Below, in pieces: positions 1 to 8,135 of a DNA stretch of 13,025 nucleotides. The notes beneath the pieces were generated by a model. It was given only the letters and a program-made list of their open reading frames with translations. It did no database searches and was not told the origin of the DNA. The translations under genes were made by a program, and so were the position numbers. Numbering within the stretch: position 1 is the first letter of the stretch; each line of letters begins with the position of its first letter. Origin of the DNA: CAZXBB01 sp964638815 (lineage in GTDB: Bacteria; Planctomycetota; Phycisphaerae; Phycisphaerales; SM1A02); contig CAZXBB010000218.1 of the NCBI GenBank assembly GCA_964638815.1, positions 1 to 13,025 on the forward strand, read 5' to 3'.

Positions 1-1
1 C

Positions 2-2401
2 GCCGGGGCGCCGACGGACGACCTCCTTCTGTATGACGCGAAGGACCTCACCACGCACGCCGTCTGCGTGGGCATGACCGGCAGCGGCAAGACCGGTCTG
101 TGCGTGTCGCTGCTCGAGGAGGCCGCGATCGACGGCATTCCCGCGATCGCCATCGACCCGAAGGGCGATCTCGCGAACCTCCTGCTGACGTTCCCGCGGC
201 TCCGCGCCGAGGACTTCGCGCCGTGGGTCGATCCGGCCGAGGCCGAACGCAAGGGGATGAGTCCGGCGGCCTACGCCGCGGATCGCGCCGAAGCCTGGAG
301 GAACGGTCTCGCGAGCTGGGGCCAGGACGGCGCGCGCATCGCGCGCTTCCGCGCCGCGGCCGATCTGGCGATCTACACCCCCGGCTCGAACGCCGGACTT
401 CCGCTCTCGATGCTCCGGTCATTCACGGCGCCGCCGCCGGCCCTGGCCGCGGACGACGAGGCCCTGCGCGACCGCGTGGGCTCCGCGGTGTCGGGGCTGC
501 TCGCGCTCCTCGGGATCGACGCCGACCCGATCCGCAGCCGTGAGCACATCCTGCTCTCCTCCATCCTCGATCGCGCGTGGCGCGCCGGCCGCAGCCTCGA
601 CATCGCGGCGCTGATCCACGCCATCCAGTCGCCGCCGTTCGAGAAGGTCGGCGTGATGGATCTCGAATCGTTCTTCAGCGCGAAGGACCGTTTTGCTCTC
701 GCCATGTCCCTGAACAACCTCCTCGCTTCGCCGTCGTTCGCGGCGTGGATGGAGGGCGAGCCGCTCGACGTGGACCGGCTCCTCTACGACGCGACCGGGC
801 GCCCGCGCATCTCCATCGTGTCGATCGCACATCTCTCCGATGCGGAGCGAATGTTCTTCGTCACGCTGCTCCTCAACGAAGTCGTGGCGTGGACGCGGGC
901 ACAGACGGGCACGAGCAGCCTGCGGGCACTGCTCTACATGGACGAGATCTTCGGGTTCTTCCCACCGACGGCGAACCCGCCGTCGAAGACGCCCATGCTG
1001 ACGCTCCTGAAGCAGGCACGCGCGTACGGGCTCGGCGTCGTGCTCGCGACTCAGAATCCCGTGGACCTCGACTACAAGGGGCTCTCGAACACCGGCACGT
1101 GGTTCCTGGGCCGCCTCCAGACCGAGCGGGACAAGCAACGCGTGATCGACGGTCTCGAGGGCGCCGCCGCCGCCACGGGAGGCGGTTTCGACGCGGCCGC
1201 GATGAACCGCATGCTCTCGGGCCTCTCGAGCCGCGTCTTCCTGATGCACAACGTGCACGACGACGGGCCGACGCTCTTTCACACGCGATGGGCGATGTCC
1301 TGGCTGCGCGGGCCGCTCACCCGGAGGCAGATCGAGACCCTCATGGCCCCGCGCAAGGCGACCGCGGAAGCGGCCGGGATCTCGCCCGCGTCGTCGCCCG
1401 GGCAGCCGGCGGTGGCCGCGCCGGCCGGCGCGGCGAGCGCGTTCGCGGCGACCCCGCCTCCGATCGACCCGGAGGTGACGCAGTACCACCACCCCGCGTC
1501 CGCCGTGGCGGGCGGCAGCACGCTCGTCTACCGGCCGGCGCTGATCGGCGTGGCGCGGCTGCACTACGTGCGGGCCGCGGCCGGCGTGGACACCTGGGAG
1601 GAGATCGGGCTGCTGGCACGGCTCGACGACGACGTGCCGCCGGATCCGTGGGAAGACGCGGCGCCGCTCCCGTCCCCCGCGCCCGGCCTCGAGACGGAAC
1701 CCGCCCCGGACGCGCGATTCGACGCGATCCCAGCGAAGGCGACGCGCGCCGCGTCGTATGCGTCGTGGTCGAAGGCGCTCGTCAGCCACCTCTACCGCAA
1801 CCACCCCACGACGATCCTCCGCTCGCCGGAGCTCAGGCAGTACTCCGGGCCGGGCGAGAACGAGCGGGACTTCCGGGTGCGGCTGCGCCACGTCGCGCAG
1901 GAGCGTCGCGATCTCGATGTCGATAAGCTGCGCAGGCGGTACGAGCCGAAGATCACGACCATGCGGGACCGGATCCGACGCGCCGAGGAGCGCGTCGAGC
2001 GGGAGTCCGCGCAGGCGAAACAGGCGGGCCTCTCCACCGCCGTCTCGCTCGGCGCGACGATCCTTGGCGCGATGTTCGGACGCCGGACGACGAGCGTCGG
2101 CACGGTCAGCCGCGCCGGCTCCACGCTCCGCGGGGCCGGGCGCACGATGCGCGAGCGCGGCGACATCAAACGCGCGCGCGAGAGCGTGGAGGTGGTGGAG
2201 CAGCGCCTCCGTGACCTCGAGCGCGAATTCGAGGAGGAGGTGGCGGGCATCGAGGGGAAGATGAACGTCGACGAGCTCGTCTTCGAGGAGATCGTCGTGC
2301 GCCCCCGCAAGGCGGACATCTCGCTCAGGCGCTTCGGCCTCGTCTGGCTGCCCTTCGTCGTCGGCGCCGACGGCGCGGCGACGCCGGCCTTCAGCGTCTG
2401 A
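2..2401 (+). CDS. HerA/FtsK-superfamily P-loop ATPase, 5' end outside window
   Basis: The reading frame is open to the left edge (799 residues visible), so the gene starts outside the window; the GTG at 68 is inside the ATPase core and is not a plausible start. Numbering from the first codon here: Walker A GMTGSGKT at 24-31, then IPAIAIDPKGDL, typical of HerA/VirB4-like ATPases. Walker B is LLYMDEIF with D314 and E315. A sensor-type stretch, LATQNPVDLDYKGLSNTGTW, lies near 350-367. Residues about 430-600 are proline- and alanine-rich linker and an unassigned region. The C-terminus has two charged coiled coils (about 636-676 and 719-755) flanking a short hydrophobic, glycine-rich hairpin, then a conserved-looking tail. 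The family uses ATP hydrolysis to move DNA or protein; the substrate here is unknown. No nuclease (NurA-like) or secretion partner is visible downstream. ATPase assignment is firm; cellular role is not. Confidence 0.9.
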   Translation, partial: AGAPTDDLLLYDAKDLTTHAVCVGMTGSGKTGLCVSLLEEAAIDGIPAIAIDPKGDLANLLLTFPRLRAEDFAPWVDPAEAERKGMSPAAYAADRAEAWRNGLASWGQDGARIARFRAAADLAIYTPGSNAGLPLSMLRSFTAPPPALAADDEALRDRVGSAVSGLLALLGIDADPIRSREHILLSSILDRAWRAGRSLDIAALIHAIQSPPFEKVGVMDLESFFSAKDRFALAMSLNNLLASPSFAAWMEGEPLDVDRLLYDATGRPRISIVSIAHLSDAERMFFVTLLLNEVVAWTRAQTGTSSLRALLYMDEIFGFFPPTANPPSKTPMLTLLKQARAYGLGVVLATQNPVDLDYKGLSNTGTWFLGRLQTERDKQRVIDGLEGAAAATGGGFDAAAMNRMLSGLSSRVFLMHNVHDDGPTLFHTRWAMSWLRGPLTRRQIETLMAPRKATAEAAGISPASSPGQPAVAAPAGAASAFAATPPPIDPEVTQYHHPASAVAGGSTLVYRPALIGVARLHYVRAAAGVDTWEEIGLLARLDDDVPPDPWEDAAPLPSPAPGLETEPAPDARFDAIPAKATRAASYASWSKALVSHLYRNHPTTILRSPELRQYSGPGENERDFRVRLRHVAQERRDLDVDKLRRRYEPKITTMRDRIRRAEERVERESAQAKQAGLSTAVSLGATILGAMFGRRTTSVGTVSRAGSTLRGAGRTMRERGDIKRARESVEVVEQRLRDLEREFEEEVAGIEGKMNVDELVFEEIVVRPRKADISLRRFGLVWLPFVVGADGAATPAFSV

Positions 2402-2525
2402 CGCCAGGACCGAAGCCCGGGCGCACAGGGCGGGCACGAGGGCCACGGGGCGAGCCCGGGCGACGGTTCCCGACCACGCGTCGCTTCCCCGCGTGACACG
2501 CTCCTGCCTGTCCTGACTTCCTGCC

Positions 2526-2586
2526 GGCTCCGTGACTGGCTCCGCGAGCGGCTCCGTGAGCGGCTCCGTGACCCGGCTCCGTGACC
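2526..2586. repeat. 12-bp tandem repeat, five copies
   Basis: Five units of GGCTCCGTGASC start at 2526, 2538, 2550, 2562 and 2575, with one extra C before the last. Units differ by one or two bases, mainly in the last two positions. The array lies in the 266-base gap between the ATPase and the histidine kinase, about 50 bases before the candidate promoter. I see no convincing terminator or other gene in this gap. Confidence 0.85.
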
Positions 2587-2635
2587 TGATTCCTCGACCC
2601 GTGCAGTCCAGGATCCGGTCGCGGCGAGGCGCCCG

Positions 2636-2660
2636 TAGAATGGGGACAGACCGACGGGAG
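2636..2660 (+). promoter_or_regulatory. Candidate -10 box and ribosome binding site of the histidine kinase
   Basis: TAGAAT at 2636-2641 fits a sigma-70 -10 box. No good -35 box is visible 16-18 bases upstream. GGGAG at 2656-2660 is a reasonable Shine-Dalgarno sequence 7 bases before the ATG at 2668. The same TAGAAT, preceded by G, occurs before the response regulator gene. Confidence 0.35.
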
Positions 2661-2667
2661 CGTCGCG

Positions 2668-5220
2668 ATGACCAGGATCGGCTCGATTCCACCGGGGGCA
2701 AAGGACGCACTCCACCGTTTCGACGGCGCGGAGCAGCTTCGGCTCATTGCCGATTCGCTGCCGGTCCTCATCTCCTACATCGACGCCAACGAGCGGTATC
2801 TCTTCACGAACGCGGCCCACGAGCGCACCGTCGGCGTCGACCGCACGTCGATCCTCGGGCGGCACGTCGACGACGTAGTGGGACGAATACTCAGCGCGCC
2901 CACGTATGCAACCGTCAAACGTCACATGGCGACGGCGCTCGCCGGACGCGAGGTTGAATACGAGCTCGAGTATCGCAGCCGCGACGGTGACAAGCGATGC
3001 GTGAACGGGGTATACATTCCCCACCGGGACGATGCCGGGGACGTCATCGGTTTCTTCTCGCTCGTCACCGACATCACCGACCGACGTCGCTGGGAGTCGA
3101 TGCACCGGGGCGAGGCCGCCGTGCTCGAGCACCTGGCGACGGGTAGTCCTCTCGCGGACGTGCTCCACGCCCTGACGCTCCAGATCGAAGCGCAGGGCGA
3201 CGGCATGATCGCTTCGGTGCTGCTCCTCGACGGCCAGCATCTGCGCCAGGGCGCGGCGCCGCACCTGCCCGAGGCGTACAACCGCGTGATCGACGGCCTC
3301 CCGATCGGCCCGCGTGCGGGATCATGCGGGACGGCCGCCTACCGGGGCGAGCGCGTGATCGTCGCGGACACGTTCATCGATCCGCTGTGGGCGGACTACC
3401 GCGACGTCGCCCGGGCGCACGGTCTCCGCGCCTGCTGGTCGCAACCGATCTTCGGTTCCGACGGGAGCGTACTCGGCACGTTCGCGTCGTACTACCGCAC
3501 GCCGCGCCGGCCCTCCGAGGCGGATTGCAAGCTCATCGAGTCGGCCGCGCACGTCGCCGGCATCGCCATCGAGCGCAGCCGTTCGGAGCTGGCGCTTCGG
3601 AACGAGCAGCAGCTGCTTCAGACGCTGATGGACAACGCGGCCGACGCGATCTACTTCAAGGACCTCGCGAGCCGGTTCGTCCGCGTCAACCGCGCTCAGA
3701 CCGGCTACCTCGGCCTCGGTGCGCCGGACGAGGCGATCGGACGAACGGACGCCGACTTCTTTCCGGACGAGACGGCCGGGCGGTACCGCGCCGACGAAGA
3801 GGACGTCGTGGCGACGGGCCGGCCGATCATCGGCAAGATCGAGGACAACGGCGCCGGCGATGAACGCCGGCGATGGTTCTCGACGACCAAGGTGCCCTTC
3901 CGCAAGGCCGACGGCTCGATCATCGGCACGATCGGCATCTCGCGCGACATCACCGAGCTGAAGCGGCTCGAGGAAGCACTGCGGAACGCCACGGAGGAAG
4001 TCGAGGAGCAGGTGCGCGATCGCACGGCCGAGCTGCGCGTCGCCCTCGCCCGCCTGCACCGCGCGAGCGCGCAGCGCCGTCGGGCCGAGACCGTCCTGCG
4101 CGAGTCGGAGGACCGCTACCGCCTGCTGCACGAGGGCGTGCAGTACGTCGTCTGGGAGTTCGACGAGGCCGAGGATCGATTCGACTTCGTGGGGGTGGGG
4201 CACCACGCCCGCGACCTGCTGGGTTTCTCCGTCGACGCGTGGAAGCGACCGGGGTTCTGGAGGAAACGCCTCCATCCCGACGATCGCGACTGGGTCATCC
4301 AGCTCAGCCGCGAGCACCGCGATGCGAGCCAGGATCACGAGTTCGAGTACCGGTTGGTCTCCCGCGGCGGAGAGACCGTCTGGATCAAGGACCTCACGAC
4401 GATCGTCTCGCACCGCGACGGCAAGGCGGTCCGCACCCGCGGCATCTTCATCGACATCACCGAGCGCAAGCGGGCCGAGGAGCAGGCGAAGGAAAACCAG
4501 GCGCGTCTCGCCCGCGCGTCGAACCTCTCGACCCTCGTGCTGATGGCGGCGTCGCTCTCGCACGAGCTGAACCAGCCGCTCCAGGCGATCATGACCTTCG
4601 CCGAAACCTGCAGCCGCGAGCTGGATTCCGCGGCGACCGACCACGACCTCGTTCGCGCCGATCTCGGGCAGATCGTGACGCATGCCCAGCGCGCGGCGGA
4701 CATCATGTGTCGTCTCCGCAACTTCTCGCGCAGCGAGCTTCCGCGACCGGTCCCCGCCGACGTGAACGAGATCGTGCGCGGCGTGCTCGACCTGCTCGGA
4801 CCGACGGCGCGGCACGCGGGCGTGTCGGTCGAGACGAACCTGCTCCACGACCTGCCGGAGGTCCCGCTCGACATCGTCCAGTTCGAGAAGGCGATCCAGA
4901 ACCTCGCGAACAACGCGATCGAGGCGATGGGCGCGCCGAACCTCGACCGCCGCGTTCTCACGATCGAGACGAGGGTCGTTGACGGCGACGAGATCGAGAT
5001 CTCCGTGCGTGACACCGGGCCAGGCATCCCCGACGCGGCGCTCGCCAACGTCTTCGAGCCGTTCTACACGACGAAGTCGAAGGGTATGGGTCTCGGCCTC
5101 TCCCTCGCCCGCCGCATCGTCAAGATGCACGGCGGCCGTCTCGATGTGACGAACGACGCGGCCGGCGGCGCCAGCTTCACGATCCGCGTGCCGCGATCGC
5201 GTCCCGAAGTCGCGGACTGA
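2668..5220 (+). CDS. Soluble PAS-GAF-PAS-PAS sensor histidine kinase (FixL/DctB-like catalytic core)
   Basis: The protein has 850 residues with no signal peptide or membrane segment, so it is predicted cytoplasmic. Domains in order: PAS (about 24-140), GAF (about 146-302, with the stretch GLPIGPRAGSCGTAAYRGE), PAS (about 317-430), a coiled coil (about 430-475), PAS (about 480-602), dimerisation/phosphoacceptor domain (about 615-690) and HATPase (about 730-845). The H-box is SLSHELNQPLQAI with phosphoacceptor H632. The N-box is NLANNAIEAM (N749), followed by DTGPGIPD and a KGMGLGLSLARR lid, so the kinase looks active. The HELNQPL box is typical of the FixL/DctB group, and a FixJ-like regulator follows 93 bases later as the likely partner. 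The ligand cannot be told; nothing proves that a PAS domain binds heme. The start is supported by GGGAG 7 bases upstream. Confidence 0.93.
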   Translation: MTRIGSIPPGAKDALHRFDGAEQLRLIADSLPVLISYIDANERYLFTNAAHERTVGVDRTSILGRHVDDVVGRILSAPTYATVKRHMATALAGREVEYELEYRSRDGDKRCVNGVYIPHRDDAGDVIGFFSLVTDITDRRRWESMHRGEAAVLEHLATGSPLADVLHALTLQIEAQGDGMIASVLLLDGQHLRQGAAPHLPEAYNRVIDGLPIGPRAGSCGTAAYRGERVIVADTFIDPLWADYRDVARAHGLRACWSQPIFGSDGSVLGTFASYYRTPRRPSEADCKLIESAAHVAGIAIERSRSELALRNEQQLLQTLMDNAADAIYFKDLASRFVRVNRAQTGYLGLGAPDEAIGRTDADFFPDETAGRYRADEEDVVATGRPIIGKIEDNGAGDERRRWFSTTKVPFRKADGSIIGTIGISRDITELKRLEEALRNATEEVEEQVRDRTAELRVALARLHRASAQRRRAETVLRESEDRYRLLHEGVQYVVWEFDEAEDRFDFVGVGHHARDLLGFSVDAWKRPGFWRKRLHPDDRDWVIQLSREHRDASQDHEFEYRLVSRGGETVWIKDLTTIVSHRDGKAVRTRGIFIDITERKRAEEQAKENQARLARASNLSTLVLMAASLSHELNQPLQAIMTFAETCSRELDSAATDHDLVRADLGQIVTHAQRAADIMCRLRNFSRSELPRPVPADVNEIVRGVLDLLGPTARHAGVSVETNLLHDLPEVPLDIVQFEKAIQNLANNAIEAMGAPNLDRRVLTIETRVVDGDEIEISVRDTGPGIPDAALANVFEPFYTTKSKGMGLGLSLARRIVKMHGGRLDVTNDAAGGASFTIRVPRSRPEVAD

Positions 5221-5245
5221 CCGGGAGACTGGAACGACTCAGCGC

Positions 5246-5274
5246 TTCTCGCGCGGGCCGGACGGCGGTAGAAT
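5246..5274 (+). promoter_or_regulatory. Candidate promoter of the response regulator gene
   Basis: TAGAAT at 5269-5274 lies 17 bases after TTCTCG (5246-5251), a weak -35 with three of six consensus matches. The ATG is 39 bases downstream. If real, the regulator can be transcribed independently of the kinase. Confidence 0.3.
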
Positions 5275-5313
5275 CATCGACGTGGGTGCTCATTTCCACG
5301 GGGGTCATGTCGC

Positions 5314-5955
5314 ATGTCCGAAGGCACCGTATTCGTGGTGGACGACGATCCGGGAATCCGGATGTCCACCGAGCGACTCCTGAAGTCCGCAAGCATCGCG
5401 GTGGCGACGTTCGCGTCGGCGCGCGAGTTCCTCGATGCCTACGACCCGGACATGCCCGGGTGCGTCGTGTCGGACATCCGCATGCCGGAGATGAGCGGTC
5501 TCGAGCTCCAGCAGGAGCTGCGCGATCGCGGCTGCGCGATTCCGGTCATCGTGATCACGGGCTATGCCGACGTGCGGAAGGCGGTCTCCTCGATGAAGGC
5601 CGGGGCCGTGGACTTCATCGAGAAGCCTGTCGCGCCGCAGGTGCTCCTCGAGCGGATTCAGCACGCCCTCGAGGTCGACGGCGCGCAGCGATCGAGGCTC
5701 GAGGAGCAGCGCGAGACTCGTCGGCGAATGGCGACGCTCACGAAGCGCGAGCGCGAGGTCATGGGCCACATCGTCGCGGGCAAGACCAGCCGCGTGATCG
5801 CGGACGAGCTCTCCGTCAGCCCGAAGACCATCGACGTGCACCGCGCCGAGGTCATGCGGAAGATGGGTGTCAGGTCCATCGCGCAGCTTGCGAGCCTCGT
5901 CACGACGGAGCGCGTGCGCGGCAAGGAGTCCGAGGCGGGCGACGGCGCGTCCTGA
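5314..5955 (+). CDS. FixJ-type response regulator with LuxR-type DNA-binding domain
   Basis: The protein has 213 residues. The receiver domain (about 1-120) has the acidic pair D11/D12 in FVVDDDPG, phosphoacceptor D54 in VVSDIRMPEMSG, T82 in VIVITGYAD and K104 in IEKP, so all key residues are present. The C-terminal domain (about 140-205) is a LuxR/FixJ helix-turn-helix with LTKREREVMGHIVAGKTSR and SPKTIDVHRAEVMRKMG. It should bind DNA and change transcription when phosphorylated, most likely by the upstream kinase. A G-run at 5300-5304 sits 9 bases before the ATG; another ATG at 5307 is out of frame. The neighbour at 6064 is convergent. The target genes are unknown; the dockerin genes nearby are possible targets only by position. 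Confidence 0.95.
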   Translation: MSEGTVFVVDDDPGIRMSTERLLKSASIAVATFASAREFLDAYDPDMPGCVVSDIRMPEMSGLELQQELRDRGCAIPVIVITGYADVRKAVSSMKAGAVDFIEKPVAPQVLLERIQHALEVDGAQRSRLEEQRETRRRMATLTKREREVMGHIVAGKTSRVIADELSVSPKTIDVHRAEVMRKMGVRSIAQLASLVTTERVRGKESEAGDGAS

Positions 5956-6063
5956 TCGACGGGCGCGACTCGCGTATCGCGGTTCGACAGGGTCATTCAA
6001 CACAACGAATGCGAGGGCCGCGCAACCAGCGCGGATCGCCCACAGGACGACACGCTTCATGGA

Positions 6064-6780
6064 TCATGCGGGTTCGGGACACTTGCCCCACGCCGTCAGC
6101 ACGCGCAGCAGGTCGCCGATGTCCACGAGGCCGCTCTCGTCGAGATCGAACGGCCCGCCCGCAGTGCCCCAGGACGTGAGGAGGATGACGATGTCGCCGA
6201 AGTCGACGGCGCCGCTCCGGTCGAGGTCCTCCGGGCAGTCGGGGCGGTCAACGAGGATCACCACCTCATCGAGGAAGGTCCGGTCCTTCAGCCCGCCGTC
6301 GCCGAATCCGTACACCGCGAACCCGATGAGCCTCCGGTTCCGGTCGAGCAACGGCGTGAGCAGGAAGAACTCCCAGTCGGACGTGCTCGCCTCGACGATG
6401 GTCGCACCAGTGGTGCCGTCGTCGTAGAAGAGCGTGACGCGGCTCGAGCCGATCTCCGGGTGCCGGAGCCAGAATGAGATCTCGAGAACGGTGTCGCCGT
6501 CGATGGGCTCGAAGTTCTGCCGCAGACTCTTGGGGCCCCGGACAGTGGCCGAGTACCGGCCCGACTGCTCGTCGGACTCCGTGACGTTCCAGTCCTCGGG
6601 CCCGCCCTCGTCGACGTCCTGGTACCAGGGGTCGAGCTCACCCGACTCGAACCCCGCGTTCTGCGCGACGTTCACGATGCCCGCCGGGATTGAGACGGAC
6701 AAGGCGAGCGTGAGCGTGGCGAGCGGGGCGGGCACGGCGGGGGACCCCCGGGGGGGTGGGGGGCTCTTGGAAGGACCCAT
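6064..6780 (-). CDS. Secreted jelly-roll-like protein with GC-type dockerin tail
   Basis: The protein has 238 residues if started at 6780. A hydrophobic stretch (LATLTLALSVSIPAG, about 20-34) resembles a signal peptide core, but the n-region is proline-rich with few positive charges. The central part begins NAGFESGELDPW, and its beta-rich pattern recalls carbohydrate-binding or galactose-binding jelly-roll modules; I cannot name the family. Residues 182-234 are two dockerin loops (C-P-E-D-L-D-R-S-G and D-L-D-E-S-G) between outer cysteines. The 5' end is doubtful: the ATG lies two bases after a terminator T-run, has no Shine-Dalgarno sequence, and is followed by long C/G runs (about 6739-6770). 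A GTG at 6735 is an alternative start. A frameshift or sequencing error in the runs is also possible. Confidence 0.75.
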   Translation of the reverse strand: MGPSKSPPPPRGSPAVPAPLATLTLALSVSIPAGIVNVAQNAGFESGELDPWYQDVDEGGPEDWNVTESDEQSGRYSATVRGPKSLRQNFEPIDGDTVLEISFWLRHPEIGSSRVTLFYDDGTTGATIVEASTSDWEFFLLTPLLDRNRRLIGFAVYGFGDGGLKDRTFLDEVVILVDRPDCPEDLDRSGAVDFGDIVILLTSWGTAGGPFDLDESGLVDIGDLLRVLTAWGKCPEPA

Positions 6781-6782
6781 CT

Positions 6783-6819
6783 AAAAAACGCACTGGGACG
6801 GGCGACCGCCACAGTGCGT
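6783..6819 (-). terminator. Rho-independent terminator of the propeller gene
   Basis: On the minus strand, arms ACGCACTG and CAGTGCGT (6819-6812 and 6795-6788) form a perfect 8-bp stem. A run of T follows at once (6788-6783). The element lies 35 bases past the stop codon at 6854 and two bases before the annotated ATG of the next gene, so the next gene is unlikely to be co-transcribed. Confidence 0.8.
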
Positions 6820-6853
6820 GGTGTGTCCTGAATCGGACCGGAGGAGCCTTGCT

Positions 6854-8131
6854 TTACTCGCAGGGGCCCCACGCGCCGAGAACGATGACGAGGTCACCGA
6901 AGTCCACCGTTCCGCTGCCGTCGAGATCCTCGGGTCCGCCGGGTTCGCCCCAGGCGGAGATGACCGCGAGGATGTCGCCGAAGTCGACGGCGCCGCTGCC
7001 GTCGAGGTCCTCCGGGCAGACCACCACGGGGCAGGCAAGGTCTTCACCGTCGATCCTGAAGGCGTTGTCGCTGTTCGGTCCGGTGACGTACACGGCCAGG
7101 AGCGGATCCTCGTCGAGGACCGAAATGCCTTCGGCGCCATCGAGACCGAATTGGCCGTTACCGGTGGCGTCGATGACGATGCAGGTCGTGCCGTCCGGCT
7201 CGATGCGGAAGACATTGTCGCTGGTGCTGCCGGCGACGTAGACGACGCCGGAGCGGTCCACGCCGATGCCGAACGGCCGGTCCAGGGTTCCCGCCCCGTT
7301 GCCGGTCGAGTCGATGATCTGCGTGACCGTGCCGTCAGGATCGATCCGGAAGGCGTTGTCGCTGTCGGTGCCGGTGACATACGCGGTGCCGTCGTCCGCG
7401 ACGGCGATGCCGAAGGGGCGCGCCAGCGCGTTGCCGTTGCCGTCGCCGGTCGAGTCGATGATCTGCGTGATCGCGCCGTCACCCGCCGCGATCCTGAAGG
7501 CGTTGTCGCTGCTCGCCCCGGTCACGTACACGTTTCCGGCCAGATCGACGTCGATGCCGAACGCGAAGTCGAGGGGGTTGATCCCGTCACCCGTGGAGTT
7601 GATCAGCTCGGTGACCACCGTGCCGTCGAAGTTCATCAAGTACGCGTTGTCGCTCGATCCGCCGGCAACGTACGACGTGCGAAGGCCGTCCCGCGACAGA
7701 GCCAGGTCGAAGGGCGCATCAAGGCCATCGCCGGCGTTGATCAGCTCGAGATTCGAGCCGCGGTTGCGGAAGACGTTGTCGCTGTTCGTTCCGCTGAACC
7801 AGGCGAAGAGCGTGTCACCGGCCGCGCCGAACGTGTTCGTCAGCGGGTTCACCCCGTCGCCCGCCGCGCGGATGATCGCCGCGACCTGGAGATTCCGGTC
7901 GATCCGGAAACCGTTGTCAGTGCCGCCGCCGGCGACGTAGACATCGATGCGCGACTGGGTTGCATTCGTCGAGCCGAAGATGCTGCGCGGACGATCCAGC
8001 GGGTTCCCGCCGAATCCGTCACCGGCGGCGTCGATGATCTGGACGATGTCCGCCGTCGCGCCCGCCGCCACGATCAGCGGGGCAGAGATAGCGAGCGCAA
8101 ACAGGGGGGTCTTCATATTGAGAGCTCTCAT
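6854..8131 (-). CDS. Secreted seven-repeat beta-propeller protein with GC-type dockerin tail
   Basis: The protein has 425 residues. The N-terminus has a clear signal peptide: MRALNMK, a hydrophobic core to about 22, and a likely cut after AGATA. Residues about 27-365 contain seven repeats of about 47 residues. Each pairs a segment like IIDSTGDG..L.RPFGI with VYVTG.xSDNAFRI; the SDN/TDN signature occurs seven times, the first three being more diverged. This fits an NHL-like seven-bladed propeller, a scaffold for binding rather than a definite enzyme; no catalytic residues are recognisable. Residues 372-424 are two dockerin loops between outer cysteines, ending WGPCE. The ATG at 8131 is favoured by GGAGGAGG just upstream; the ATG at 8116 is less well placed. 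A terminator follows the stop codon. Binding partner or substrate unknown. Confidence 0.92.
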   Translation of the reverse strand: MRALNMKTPLFALAISAPLIVAAGATADIVQIIDAAGDGFGGNPLDRPRSIFGSTNATQSRIDVYVAGGGTDNGFRIDRNLQVAAIIRAAGDGVNPLTNTFGAAGDTLFAWFSGTNSDNVFRNRGSNLELINAGDGLDAPFDLALSRDGLRTSYVAGGSSDNAYLMNFDGTVVTELINSTGDGINPLDFAFGIDVDLAGNVYVTGASSDNAFRIAAGDGAITQIIDSTGDGNGNALARPFGIAVADDGTAYVTGTDSDNAFRIDPDGTVTQIIDSTGNGAGTLDRPFGIGVDRSGVVYVAGSTSDNVFRIEPDGTTCIVIDATGNGQFGLDGAEGISVLDEDPLLAVYVTGPNSDNAFRIDGEDLACPVVVCPEDLDGSGAVDFGDILAVISAWGEPGGPEDLDGSGTVDFGDLVIVLGAWGPCE

Positions 8132-8135
8132 CGGT

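Noticed and set aside
419..2710. 763-codon minus-strand open frame opposite the ATPase gene
   Set aside because: Arginine-rich, low-complexity translation with no domain; it mirrors codon structure of the real GC-rich gene on the other strand.
3322..5130. 602-codon minus-strand open frame opposite the histidine kinase
   Set aside because: Antisense shadow; the plus strand encodes complete PAS, GAF and kinase motifs.
6018..6034. CCGCGC-AACCA-GCGCGG hairpin between the convergent regulator and dockerin genes
   Set aside because: A good 6-bp stem, but no T-run on either strand, so it cannot be called a terminator from sequence alone.
5305..6060. Minus-strand frame starting MKRVVLWAIRAGCAALAFVVL, signal-peptide-like
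   Set aside because: After about 25 residues it becomes arginine-rich antisense of the FixJ-type gene, with no ribosome binding site. The attractive N-terminus is probably chance.
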